A stretch of 64,000 bases of DNA, from NCBI GenBank assembly GCA_002356215.1, contig AP017960.1:1-64000 (forward strand). Reading direction: 5' to 3'. The translations under genes and the position numbers were made by a program. The notes under the pieces were generated by a model, which worked only from the letters and a program-made list of their open reading frames with translations, had not been told where the DNA came from and ran no database searches. This DNA comes from [Synechococcus] sp. NIES-970. GTDB taxonomy: Bacteria > Cyanobacteriota > Cyanobacteriia > Cyanobacteriales > MRBY01. Of this stretch, positions 53,520 to 61,374 are shown piece after piece; within the stretch, counting starts at the first letter, position 1, and each line of letters opens with the position of its first letter.

Positions 53520-54488
53520 ATGATAAATCTAAATTTCATGTTTACTTTATTGCTTTTATTCAGCACTATTTCATACAGAATAAATCTTCAATCTCCAGTC
53601 GATGTGACAGATAATTTAAACGGGAGTACACTTCAAATTACTCTAGCAAATGCGACACCAAATGGGAGTACACCTCAAACTAATCCATCAGATACGACAA
53701 CGAAATCAAATGGAAGTACACCTCAAACTACTTCTAGAATCTCAAGAATCCGGAGTTTTTTTACTTGGATTATCATTTTAATGCTCTTAAGCAGTGCTTT
53801 TGTTGGATATAGAAAATTGAAATTTTGGATTAATGAAGAAAATCAGAAAAAATATGAAGCTCGTAAACGTTTATCCCAAACAATAGATGAGTTAAGAAGA
53901 AGTATTCAAAACTTAAATTACCAGCAACAAAATTTAGAGCAAAAAGTTAAATTATTAGAAAAACAAATTTCTTCTGATAGTTCTCGAAATACTTTTTTGT
54001 TATCAGAATTTCAAGAAAGACAGCAGCATCTAGATAAAGATAAAATACAATATTCAAGCTCTTCTGATTATGTCGAACCTACTCCAATTCAGCCATCTGA
54101 TCCATATCAAGAAGCAATTACAGCGTTCAATATTCAAGATAGAGCTTTTTTTCAGCAGAATACTTACACTTATTATCTGGCTTTAGACGAAAGTACAATT
54201 GATGGCGAGACTAGTGCTGGAGCTAAAAGAATTGTCCGGTTTGTTGACGTTGATAGTGCGAGAGATGCTCTATGTCTTGCGATAATGGTCAACTCTGAAT
54301 ATCTTATATTTCCCAATTTTTTTAGCCCATACTATGACAATTTAGATCAATGGCTATCTGACAATCAAGATATTTTTCAATGTCATGGTCAAGGAATAAA
54401 AGTTCAACTTTGTCAGCCTGGCAAAGTTCAATATAGTCAGACTCAGACATGGGATTTAACAGAGTCTATAATTCTAAATTTAGAATGA
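53520..54488 (+). CDS. Membrane/coiled-coil protein with the shared C-terminal domain
   Basis: A 322-residue protein from ATG 53520; a GAGG lies just before, and a TTG at 53505 overlapping the upstream gene is possible. Order: an N-terminal hydrophobic segment (NFMFTLLLLFSTISYRI), a low-complexity Asn/Thr-rich stretch with three NGST(P/L)Q repeats, a membrane helix (FFTWIIILMLLSSAFVGY), a coiled coil at about 105-160, then a C-terminal domain from about 195 with AFNIQDRAFF, then FPNFFSPYYDNL and IFQCHGQG. The same domain occurs twice in the next gene product. The function is unknown. Confidence 0.7.
   Translation: MINLNFMFTLLLLFSTISYRINLQSPVDVTDNLNGSTLQITLANATPNGSTPQTNPSDTTTKSNGSTPQTTSRISRIRSFFTWIIILMLLSSAFVGYRKLKFWINEENQKKYEARKRLSQTIDELRRSIQNLNYQQQNLEQKVKLLEKQISSDSSRNTFLLSEFQERQQHLDKDKIQYSSSSDYVEPTPIQPSDPYQEAITAFNIQDRAFFQQNTYTYYLALDESTIDGETSAGAKRIVRFVDVDSARDALCLAIMVNSEYLIFPNFFSPYYDNLDQWLSDNQDIFQCHGQGIKVQLCQPGKVQYSQTQTWDLTESIILNLE
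53618..53732 (+). repeat. Three imperfect 24-bp direct repeats inside a gene
   Basis: Copies of AAATGGGAGTACACCTCAAA start at 53618, 53660 and 53708 and encode NGSTLQI, NGSTPQT and NGSTPQT. They form the Asn/Thr-rich spacer before the membrane helix of the coiled-coil protein. Copy number of such in-frame repeats could vary between strains. Confidence 0.7.
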
Positions 54489-54587
54489 TTTAATAAAGAA
54501 TCAAAAATTATAGAGACAATAAAAATGTAAATAGTGAATTGGAACTAAGTAAAAAAATAAATCTTTAATGATATAGAGCATCTATTT

Positions 54588-55844
54588 ATGATTCGAAGAA
54601 ATACAGCCGGATTGCTCGCCATTTTTTTAGGCTCTTTCGGCATTCATAAATTCTATACAGGAGAAATATTTCTGGGTGTTATTTATCTACTCCTTTTTTG
54701 GACTTATGTTCCAGGAATTATTGGAATTATTGAAGGCATCTATTACCTATCCCTAAGCGAAAAAGAATTTAGAGATAAATTCAAAAATCCTCCTGTACAA
54801 ACTAAACTATTTACATATGTAAGTGATGATGACAGAGATGTCACAATAGAAACAGATAGTAGTGAAAAAATTTATTTCCTAGAAAACTCGATTCAAAGAC
54901 TAGAAAAAGAATTACAAACACTAAAATCTAAAAATCAAGAACTCAGCTCAATTATTATCAATCAGCAAGATTCGATTGCTGGTATTCGAGAGGCCCAAAC
55001 TAAAATTTTAAGCCAGACCCTAAGCCTAGGGCCTAATTCGATACAATCACCAACGAATACCCACAAGATTTTCAATCGTTCCATAGCAGATTATTCGGGT
55101 CGTGCAGTGGCAACAGCATTTGAAACTCAGGATCGAGCTTTCTTCATCGAACGAGGTATGGTCTTACTGTCTCCCATCCCAAAAGAAGACAGAGACCTCA
55201 ACTCAAAAGCTGAATTGACTCAAGTCTTGAGCCCCAACAAAGCGGCGTTTATTTGTGTCCAGATTGGTCAAAATTATTTTGCTGTACCTAACTTTATATC
55301 GCCCCATTATAAAGCTTTAAAATCTCACTACTCTGGCACAAAAATTTTTAGAACCTATGGCTCTGGAGATAATCTAACTCTCAAAAAACCAGCCCAGCTA
55401 GAACGTTTGGATAGTAATGCTTGGAAGATTAAAACAGCAGGGCTGTATTTTAGTGAATTTGCTGAAATTGAACTGTTGATTGAAGCCTTTAACGAACAAA
55501 ATCAAGACTTTTTTGCCGAAGCCTCTCCCGTTACCCTGAATCAAGGTGTCCTCGCTGGCGAGCTCAAAACAGATGAGGCGATTCAGTTTCGACAGGTTGA
55601 CGTCCACCGTGACGCAGAATTCATGGTGGTTAAAGTTGAAAATTCATATTTCCTCGTGCCTGACTTTATTTCCCCTTATTATGCTCAGTTAAACTGGCTG
55701 GAGCTTGGGGAAGATATTTTTCAATGCGATGGTATTGGGGAAAGCGTTAAGCTTATCCAGCCTGCTGAGGTCACCGCAGAACAGGATGGTCTGTGGACCT
55801 TAACAAAAGCCGGCAGTTGCCGCCTGATCACTGCCGAATCATAG
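54588..55844 (+). CDS. TM2-domain/coiled-coil protein with two copies of the shared domain
   Basis: A 418-residue protein. Residues 1-65 form a TM2 domain with two helices: RNTAGLLAIFLGSFGIHKFY, then GVIYLLLFWTYVPGIIGIIE. A coiled coil follows at about 83-128 (IYFLENSIQRLEKELQTLKS). Two copies of the shared domain lie at about 165-280 and 288-415; each has AFxxQ(D/N)xxFF and a later VP(N/D)FISP(H/Y)Y motif, with GSGD or GIGE loops between. It is last in the operon and convergent with the beta-lactamase-like gene, overlapping it by six bases. The TM2 plus coiled coil suggest a membrane anchor that positions the shared domain. Confidence 0.75.
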   Translation: MIRRNTAGLLAIFLGSFGIHKFYTGEIFLGVIYLLLFWTYVPGIIGIIEGIYYLSLSEKEFRDKFKNPPVQTKLFTYVSDDDRDVTIETDSSEKIYFLENSIQRLEKELQTLKSKNQELSSIIINQQDSIAGIREAQTKILSQTLSLGPNSIQSPTNTHKIFNRSIADYSGRAVATAFETQDRAFFIERGMVLLSPIPKEDRDLNSKAELTQVLSPNKAAFICVQIGQNYFAVPNFISPHYKALKSHYSGTKIFRTYGSGDNLTLKKPAQLERLDSNAWKIKTAGLYFSEFAEIELLIEAFNEQNQDFFAEASPVTLNQGVLAGELKTDEAIQFRQVDVHRDAEFMVVKVENSYFLVPDFISPYYAQLNWLELGEDIFQCDGIGESVKLIQPAEVTAEQDGLWTLTKAGSCRLITAES

Positions 55845-57080
55845 GCCGCCCTGGGCTGCATCCGGAGCCAAATTGATTTGTTCGTGGATGAGTTTGGCGA
55901 TCGCTGGAAAGAAAGTCTCATTTTCGGAGTAAGCGGAATGGTCGGCAAAAACACTGAGTATGAAACGCTGCCGTTCGTCAGGACTAACAATATAAGCTAC
56001 CTCATGACGACCTTGGCTCATCCAACCTGCTTTGGAAAAGATACGCATTTCTGGTGGTAAACCTTCCCCAAAAAAGTTCTGTACCGGATTGAAATAATCT
56101 TTCGGGCTCTGCCAATCTTGGGTTAAATCCCGCTGTAAATATGCCAGCATTTGCTGACTCGCTTCGGGGTCGATCGCCTGACCTTGGGCAATTTCTGTCA
56201 TGAGCCGCGCCGCTTGATAAGCACTGAGGCGATTGCGGAGGGGTCGATCGGGATTCCTCGAATTTTCACGCATCTGCAGATCGAAGCCGGCCGGTTCAAA
56301 AATCTCCACATCAGTGATCGGATAGGTCTTTTGGGTAATATCCAAGCCTTCATAGCCAGCCGTCTGGAAAAACACATTTAGTTGTTCCCGCTGAAAACGC
56401 CAAGTCGCAAAATCAGCCGGGGTTGCCGCCGTCAAAGATTGGGTTGTGCGCGTCATCGCATCAATCAAGCGACTAGTGGCATTGTTGTCAGACTGCTGCA
56501 CCATCAAAGCCAGATCTTCGGTATGGACTTCGGGATTGAGTAAGCCTTGATCAAACTGACCATAGAGAGCTACCAGCCAAAATAATTTTGGGACACTCGC
56601 CGGATAGTGAAAAGTATCGGACCGGTAGGAGGCGATCGCCTGACGATTGAGATCTACCAAAACCACAGACATCCTCTCTGGCGGTAGATTTTCTCTTTGA
56701 GCCAAGGCCCGGATTTGGGCAACAATATTTTGTAACGTCGGATCTTCTGGAAAATTCATCAGAGGATCTACCACATTGTAGGGCGCTCGCCAAATAGATT
56801 CTGCCTCTGTCGGCGTTGCTAGAGGAGTACCTGTTTGGTCTGCAGGAATATTTTCTGTAAAGGAAAAAGAAGAATCTGTCTCTGTTTCAGCCGTTGTTCT
56901 TATTTCCGCTTGATCCGATGCCGACTTAAATGGATTGAGCGAAGCATAGATTAACCACACACCACCGCCGACAATCGCCAAGGCGATCGCCCCAACTAAA
57001 AGCACAAACTGCTGAGGACTCATCATAACCGCCCCATTGTGACGACGGCGTCGAGGAGATTTCAAAGGAGATTGATTCAA
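55839..57080 (-). CDS. Membrane-anchored class A beta-lactamase-like serine hydrolase
   Basis: A 413-residue protein with a basic cytoplasmic tail, one membrane helix at about residues 24-47 and a periplasmic class A beta-lactamase fold. The active-site motifs are Ser162-Val-Pro-Lys165 in YPASVPKLFWLV, Ser-Asp-Asn at 197-199 in VQQSDNNATS, and Lys350-Ala-Gly in FSKAGWMSQG in place of KTG. Such proteins in cyanobacteria may act on peptidoglycan rather than confer resistance. The start is a TTG at 57080; an ATG at 57026 would remove the basic tail. It is convergent with the tubulin-actin operon. Confidence 0.85.
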   Translation of the reverse strand: MNQSPLKSPRRRRHNGAVMMSPQQFVLLVGAIALAIVGGGVWLIYASLNPFKSASDQAEIRTTAETETDSSFSFTENIPADQTGTPLATPTEAESIWRAPYNVVDPLMNFPEDPTLQNIVAQIRALAQRENLPPERMSVVLVDLNRQAIASYRSDTFHYPASVPKLFWLVALYGQFDQGLLNPEVHTEDLALMVQQSDNNATSRLIDAMTRTTQSLTAATPADFATWRFQREQLNVFFQTAGYEGLDITQKTYPITDVEIFEPAGFDLQMRENSRNPDRPLRNRLSAYQAARLMTEIAQGQAIDPEASQQMLAYLQRDLTQDWQSPKDYFNPVQNFFGEGLPPEMRIFSKAGWMSQGRHEVAYIVSPDERQRFILSVFADHSAYSENETFFPAIAKLIHEQINLAPDAAQGGL

Positions 57081-57136
57081 AATAAAGACCTAGACGATGG
57101 ACAAAAAGTGAAATACAGCCACAACAATAGGCAACC

Positions 57137-58954
57137 CTAACGACGCCACAGCACTTCAAGAGTGTTGTAATCTGCAATCTTCCAAGTACCATCGGCTCGC
57201 TGCAGGTTATAACGCACTAAGCGCTGGTCATAACCACTAGCATTGCGGTCAATGTTGCCGTTAGCAGTGTACAAAGTCCGTTGTTCTGTCACTACCACAT
57301 CGGCGATCGCCTGCTGACTATCCACCACATTCAGATTACGCACTTCCTCAACCACCTGATTCGCAAAAGCATAGTGAGACCCGTTACTTTTCAGCCACTC
57401 CATTGAACTCTGTTGCCCATCATTACGGCGAATATTGTCACTAAACGCTTTTCCCGTTAAAATTTGCGTGCCACAACTACGGTTATAGGGATATTCAAAC
57501 AACTCCTGTTTACAGTCGAGCCAATTCACCACTAAATCTGCTGCTTGATTTTCAGAGAGCGCTGGAGTTTTTGGTGACGGTGACGCTCTCTGGGCCTCCT
57601 GAATCCGAAAACTCAAACCCGTTGCCTGAGCTAATTGATTCACAAAACCTTGGGCACTGTCCCTAGAAGTGAAACTTGCAATTTGGATCACGCCATCTTT
57701 ACGCAGAAAAGCGTCTCCACAATAATTACTTTTAATCCGGTCTAGGGCAGCCCGATCGCCAATCACCCGGTACCAAGTATTCGCGTTACTCGAAAGATCG
57801 CCACAACTTTCTTGAAAGCTCAAAGAGACTTCAATGGGCGTATTGGACTGTTTCCGGGAAACACTAATTGGGCTTTCAGTAGACTCACTTTGGGGAGAAA
57901 CAAAGCTAAGATTACCTGAACGGTTGAGCATTTGCATTCCCAAAACAACGCCCCCCAGGAGAAAAACACCAACAACACTCCCCGTGAGTACCGCTTTTTG
58001 CCAATCGGCCATCCCTGTGGCTACGGGTATTCTTTGATTCTTTCCGACCGTAATTGTTGCCTGGTGAGAGGTCTGGGGCTGAGGTATTAACGGAACCACT
58101 ACTGGGGGCAGCATTGGTGCAACCATGGGTGTTTGTAGAGCGGCAACCATGGCCGAAACATCTTGAAACCGCTCCTGAAGCTGAGGTTGAATCGCTTTTT
58201 CCAGCACTGCAGTGAGATGTTCATCAACTGTGTTCTCTTCCTGAAACCATGGTCGCCAGAGAATCTTACGCGTCTGGGGATCACTTGGTAGTTCTTGGGG
58301 CAATTTCCCAGTCAATAAAAAAATCGCCGTCAATCCAAGACTATACAAATCGGTAGCCAATACCGGACGACCAATACCTTGCTCCGGCGCCATAAAGCCT
58401 GGCGTACCAATCACAATCGATTTACTCTGGGCAACACGACTATTGGTAGCATTCATCGTTTCTTTCACCGCCCCAAAATCAATTAAGACCGGTTGGCGAT
58501 CGCTTCGACGCAGAATAATATTTTCCGGCTTAATATCCCGATGAACGATGCCCTGATCATGAATAAATTTCAGTACAGGTAAAATTCCTAAGAGTAATTC
58601 TTTCACTGCCTTGCTAGACCAAGGGCCTTGGTGCAGAACTATATCGGCAAGCGTTTCTCCTTCAACCCACTCTTGAATTAAATAAAATTTTCCTGCTTCA
58701 TCTAGATAGGCATAGAGACAAGGAATCTGGGGATGATTTTCACCTAATTTTTCTAACAAAACTGCTTCTCTTTCAAAGCGATCTTGCACCAACTGATAAG
58801 TGACAGGGTCATTCACGATGGGCTTGAGTCGCTTAATCACACAGCGACGTTTCGAAGGCATATGCAGATCTTCTGCCAGAAATGTATCACCAAACCCCCC
58901 CTGTCCCAAGCCTCGCAAAATCCGGTAGCGACCTTCAAGAAGTTCTTTTTTCAT
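57137..58954 (-). CDS. Ser/Thr kinase with SPOR-like and ARC6/IMS-like domains
   Basis: A 605-residue kinase from ATG 58954; a TTG at 58969 adds five residues. The kinase domain is at about 8-265: Gly-rich loop GLGQGGFGDTF, VIKRLKP (Lys), catalytic loop IVHRDIKPENI, LIDFGAVKET and GFMAPEQGIG. A membrane helix follows at about 315-335 (SVVGVFLLGGVVLGMQML), then a SPOR-like segment near 415-460 (VIQIASFTSRDSAQGFVNQL), and a C-terminal ARC6/IMS-like domain (about 470-605, AADLVVNWLDCKQELFEYPY). All kinase catalytic residues are present. The periplasmic parts probably sense envelope or division status. Confidence 0.88.
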   Translation of the reverse strand: MKKELLEGRYRILRGLGQGGFGDTFLAEDLHMPSKRRCVIKRLKPIVNDPVTYQLVQDRFEREAVLLEKLGENHPQIPCLYAYLDEAGKFYLIQEWVEGETLADIVLHQGPWSSKAVKELLLGILPVLKFIHDQGIVHRDIKPENIILRRSDRQPVLIDFGAVKETMNATNSRVAQSKSIVIGTPGFMAPEQGIGRPVLATDLYSLGLTAIFLLTGKLPQELPSDPQTRKILWRPWFQEENTVDEHLTAVLEKAIQPQLQERFQDVSAMVAALQTPMVAPMLPPVVVPLIPQPQTSHQATITVGKNQRIPVATGMADWQKAVLTGSVVGVFLLGGVVLGMQMLNRSGNLSFVSPQSESTESPISVSRKQSNTPIEVSLSFQESCGDLSSNANTWYRVIGDRAALDRIKSNYCGDAFLRKDGVIQIASFTSRDSAQGFVNQLAQATGLSFRIQEAQRASPSPKTPALSENQAADLVVNWLDCKQELFEYPYNRSCGTQILTGKAFSDNIRRNDGQQSSMEWLKSNGSHYAFANQVVEEVRNLNVVDSQQAIADVVVTEQRTLYTANGNIDRNASGYDQRLVRYNLQRADGTWKIADYNTLEVLWRR

Positions 58955-59275
58955 TGCCCATGGTGTCAAATTTCAACTTCCATTTTACTGGAACTTTCAG
59001 GAGAAAAATATCACTGAGAACACGAATTACCTCTCTTAGTTACACTGCCCCTCAGAAGGAAATTTTTAACTGTTTGGGGCATACCTAAGATTTCATTCAT
59101 CGTGGCAAGATTTATGTTATGTTTTTTTAGTGGTTCACCCATCTCAAAACCACCATTTGCACCAAGACAAGTTAAGTATCGAGCCATATTCTCCGTATCG
59201 GAGTTGGCATTTAATCACTCGAGTCGACAGGATTCGTGTGTCTAAAACCAGCTTCAAACTAGGAGAGGTGACTAA
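58955..59275. other. Divergent promoter region between the kinase gene and a small gene
   Basis: No gene is visible. It must hold the promoters for the kinase (minus) and the 153-residue protein (plus). The AGGAGAG ribosome site at 59261-59267 belongs to the latter. I see no strong palindromes. Confidence 0.4.
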
Positions 59276-59737
59276 ATGTCTCTACTTAACCTGCAGTTCC
59301 GTACCATTGCTGCTCGTCTTCAGATTTTAGAAAACTCAAATCCAGACCTCGCCTTCCCTAAGGTTCGTCGTTTAGTGACAACCTATCTCCGACGGGAATT
59401 GATAAAGGCGATCGCCCAACGTCAGGACCCGGAAGATCCCCATACCCTCTGGGAGATTCTCAAAATTGATGCGGTGCTCTGCCTCGAAAACCGCCAGGGC
59501 GACAAAATCCGGGTTGGCATTTGTCTCGTATCGAACGAATATCAAGCTTACAAAACCCTCAAAACTGCCAACCAAGCCGCCTACTTCCAAGTGCGACGAC
59601 AGCTCGCCATTCAATGCTACTGGGTGCTGTGTCTCGACCCTAAAAAATTCCCCAATCAGGGACGGTGGACTGATCTTCTCTACTGGGAAATTGACCGCCA
59701 GGGCGAGGCTGACCACAGCCGTCTAATTTTCCTGTAG
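59276..59737 (+). CDS. Hypothetical 153-residue protein
   Basis: A small protein of unknown function, start ATG 59276, with AGGAGAG eight bases upstream. The sequence is mixed alpha/beta: FRTIAARLQILENSNPDLAF, then RRLVTTYLRRELIKAIAQRQ and VLCLENRQGDKIRVGICLVS, ending in DLLYWEIDRQGEADHS. There are no membrane helices or signal peptide. I do not recognise a family. It is convergent with the winged-helix gene, with tandem hairpins between. Confidence 0.6.
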   Translation: MSLLNLQFRTIAARLQILENSNPDLAFPKVRRLVTTYLRRELIKAIAQRQDPEDPHTLWEILKIDAVLCLENRQGDKIRVGICLVSNEYQAYKTLKTANQAAYFQVRRQLAIQCYWVLCLDPKKFPNQGRWTDLLYWEIDRQGEADHSRLIFL

Positions 59738-59770
59738 AACTACAGGGGGAGAGAATTCTGTCTCTCTCCC
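59731..59770. other. Tandem hairpins between convergent genes
   Basis: Two adjacent palindromes: CCTGTAG-AA-CTACAGG (59731-59746), overlapping the stop of the small gene, and GGGAGAGA (59747-59754) paired with TCTCTCCC (59763-59770). Neither has a T tract, but their position between convergent genes suggests bidirectional termination or RNA 3'-end protection. Confidence 0.5.
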
Positions 59771-59789
59771 GGCAACATCCAGGCCAGGA

Positions 59790-60941
59790 TCAACGCCGGA
59801 GACGTTTCTGGAGATATTCACAGGTCCACCCTCGTTCCACCAAAACTTGCCAAGAAACAAAGTGCTGGCCATCCCGCACAAAATAATCGCCATCTTTCTC
59901 TTCGTAGTAGCCTAGTCTGCCGATTTTACGCATCGCCTCAAACCAGAAAAAGAAATTGGACTGATGATTTGTATGTTGATTCTCCAAAGCATTGCGCACC
60001 GCATACACAAAGAAACCCGCTGGATTTTTCACATAGTGGTCCCGTCGATAGCGTTGGTAAGCGGCGATCGCCCCTTCGATAATTTCTGCTGCCGTGGTTT
60101 TTACCAAACGCACCAACGCCGGATTTAGACGAATGCCCAAACTATCCACCAGATCAAGTTGTTCCTTTGCCTTTTGGTTAACAACCTTAATCGGTTGCTC
60201 TCTTTCTTCCTCTTCCGTTTGTTGTGCTTGGTCTATAGGCTTATCTGCCGGGGCAATGCATTGATGCCCTGGCTCAGGCGACTGTGGTGGCCTTTCAAGA
60301 ACTCTATCTCCAAAATCTGGAACAGGATCAGGCTTTTTGATTGTTTTTTCTACACTTTGCCCGGGAATTATAGATTCTTTGGGTGCTGATTTATGAGTTA
60401 TCTCAGTTACTTCATTACGGTTCTTGGAAAGTTTTGGATTTTTGGTGACTTGTTCGATCTCAGAAAACTTTTCCAGAATACCGGTGACTTTGTCTTGAAA
60501 AAAAGAATTTTTAAGATCAGCAGCAGAACAAAATGTATTTGTTGTTTCTCTATTTTCTATATAAGTATCAACGACAGCATCAGGGTTTGCGGGTCGTTTT
60601 TGGGAAGTTTTGTTCTCAATCTGGAAAGTTTTATTCTCAGGTTGAGAAGTTTTGTTCCCAGCGCGATGGGCGGCGAGCTTATAGATTTTGCTGTTGTATT
60701 GCCGCTCAATTTCGACGAGGCCGAGGTGGGTGAGCTCGTCGATCGCCCGGCGTACCCACTTAAAGCAATAGGCTTTTTTCCGGAAAGTGCCAGTCCAGGT
60801 GCGGAAATCTTCGAGGTCTGCTTCAAAAAGTTTGCCGGCGGGTCGTTGCCGTAGAAGCCAGTGATAGAGAGTACTTGCGCAGCGGCTCACTTGGGCGAGG
60901 AGGCGATCACTGTCGGCGGTAATCATTGCAAATGCAGTCAT
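59790..60941 (-). CDS. Winged-helix protein with repeat linker, unknown function
   Basis: A 383-residue protein from ATG 60941, which has AGGAG eight bases upstream. The N-terminal 90 residues resemble a winged-helix DNA-binding domain (STLYHWLLRQRPAGKLFEAD, and WVRRAIDELTHLGLVEIERQ as recognition helix). A linker follows with three ENKT(S/F)Q heptads, then a long charged, Pro-rich region and a C-terminal helical domain (about 250-383, with RYRRDHYVKNPAGFFVYAVR). The layout resembles replication-initiator or regulator proteins seen in cyanobacteria, but I cannot name a family. Its leader contains a nested inverted repeat. Confidence 0.7.
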   Translation of the reverse strand: MTAFAMITADSDRLLAQVSRCASTLYHWLLRQRPAGKLFEADLEDFRTWTGTFRKKAYCFKWVRRAIDELTHLGLVEIERQYNSKIYKLAAHRAGNKTSQPENKTFQIENKTSQKRPANPDAVVDTYIENRETTNTFCSAADLKNSFFQDKVTGILEKFSEIEQVTKNPKLSKNRNEVTEITHKSAPKESIIPGQSVEKTIKKPDPVPDFGDRVLERPPQSPEPGHQCIAPADKPIDQAQQTEEEEREQPIKVVNQKAKEQLDLVDSLGIRLNPALVRLVKTTAAEIIEGAIAAYQRYRRDHYVKNPAGFFVYAVRNALENQHTNHQSNFFFWFEAMRKIGRLGYYEEKDGDYFVRDGQHFVSWQVLVERGWTCEYLQKRLRR

Positions 60942-60973
60942 TTTCAAATTTCTCCTTGTAGGGGCTTGGAGAA

Positions 60974-61043
60974 ACCGCCAAAAAACTGCTACAATAAACC
61001 TATCAAGAACCGGCGAAAGTTCTTTTTTGTGTTTTTTGGCGGT
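60974..61043. promoter_or_regulatory. Nested inverted repeats upstream of the winged-helix gene
   Basis: A perfect 13-base inverted repeat, ACCGCCAAAAAAC (60974-60986) and GTTTTTTGGCGGT (61031-61043), encloses a second hairpin AAGAAC-CGGCGAAA-GTTCTT (61005-61024) followed by T. It ends 33 bases before the ATG of the winged-helix gene. It could be an operator for that protein, an RNA switch in the leader, or a terminator for plus-strand transcription. Confidence 0.55.
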
Positions 61044-61157
61044 CTTAGGAAGAGCAAATGAGAGTTGCTACCTCTCTATTTTCCTAATTCTCCTGGTTTG
61101 TTTTCACGATTCTACAGGATCTTACCTGGTAAAGGAAAGTAAACTGAAGAATTGTTT

Positions 61158-61235
61158 CTAAACCCCCCAGCGGCCCAATAGTAAGCCCAGCCTAGTCATA
61201 GGCGGTCATACTGAGCCCTGGGGGGTTTAGTATTT
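61158..61235 (+). ncRNA. Candidate small RNA 3' end or terminator
   Basis: A perfect 13-base inverted repeat, CTAAACCCCCCAG (61158-61170) and CTGGGGGGTTTAG (61218-61230), is followed by TATTTTT on the plus strand. The 47-base interior contains another small stem CCTA-GTCA-TAGG (61191-61202). No plus-strand gene lies upstream, since the next one to the left is on the minus strand. So this is either the end of an unannotated plus-strand RNA or a structured element in the region between two minus-strand genes. Confidence 0.4.
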
Positions 61236-61374
61236 TTGTCACAAAAATAAACATTTCAAGATTTTTGCGGTTCTTAGAGTGCATTGTAGTTGCCTTGGAA
61301 AATATCCAGGGATACTAAAGTCCCCCCTGGGAAAGTTGAGGGGGATGCCAGTATTTATTTGAAATGAAGGTTGA

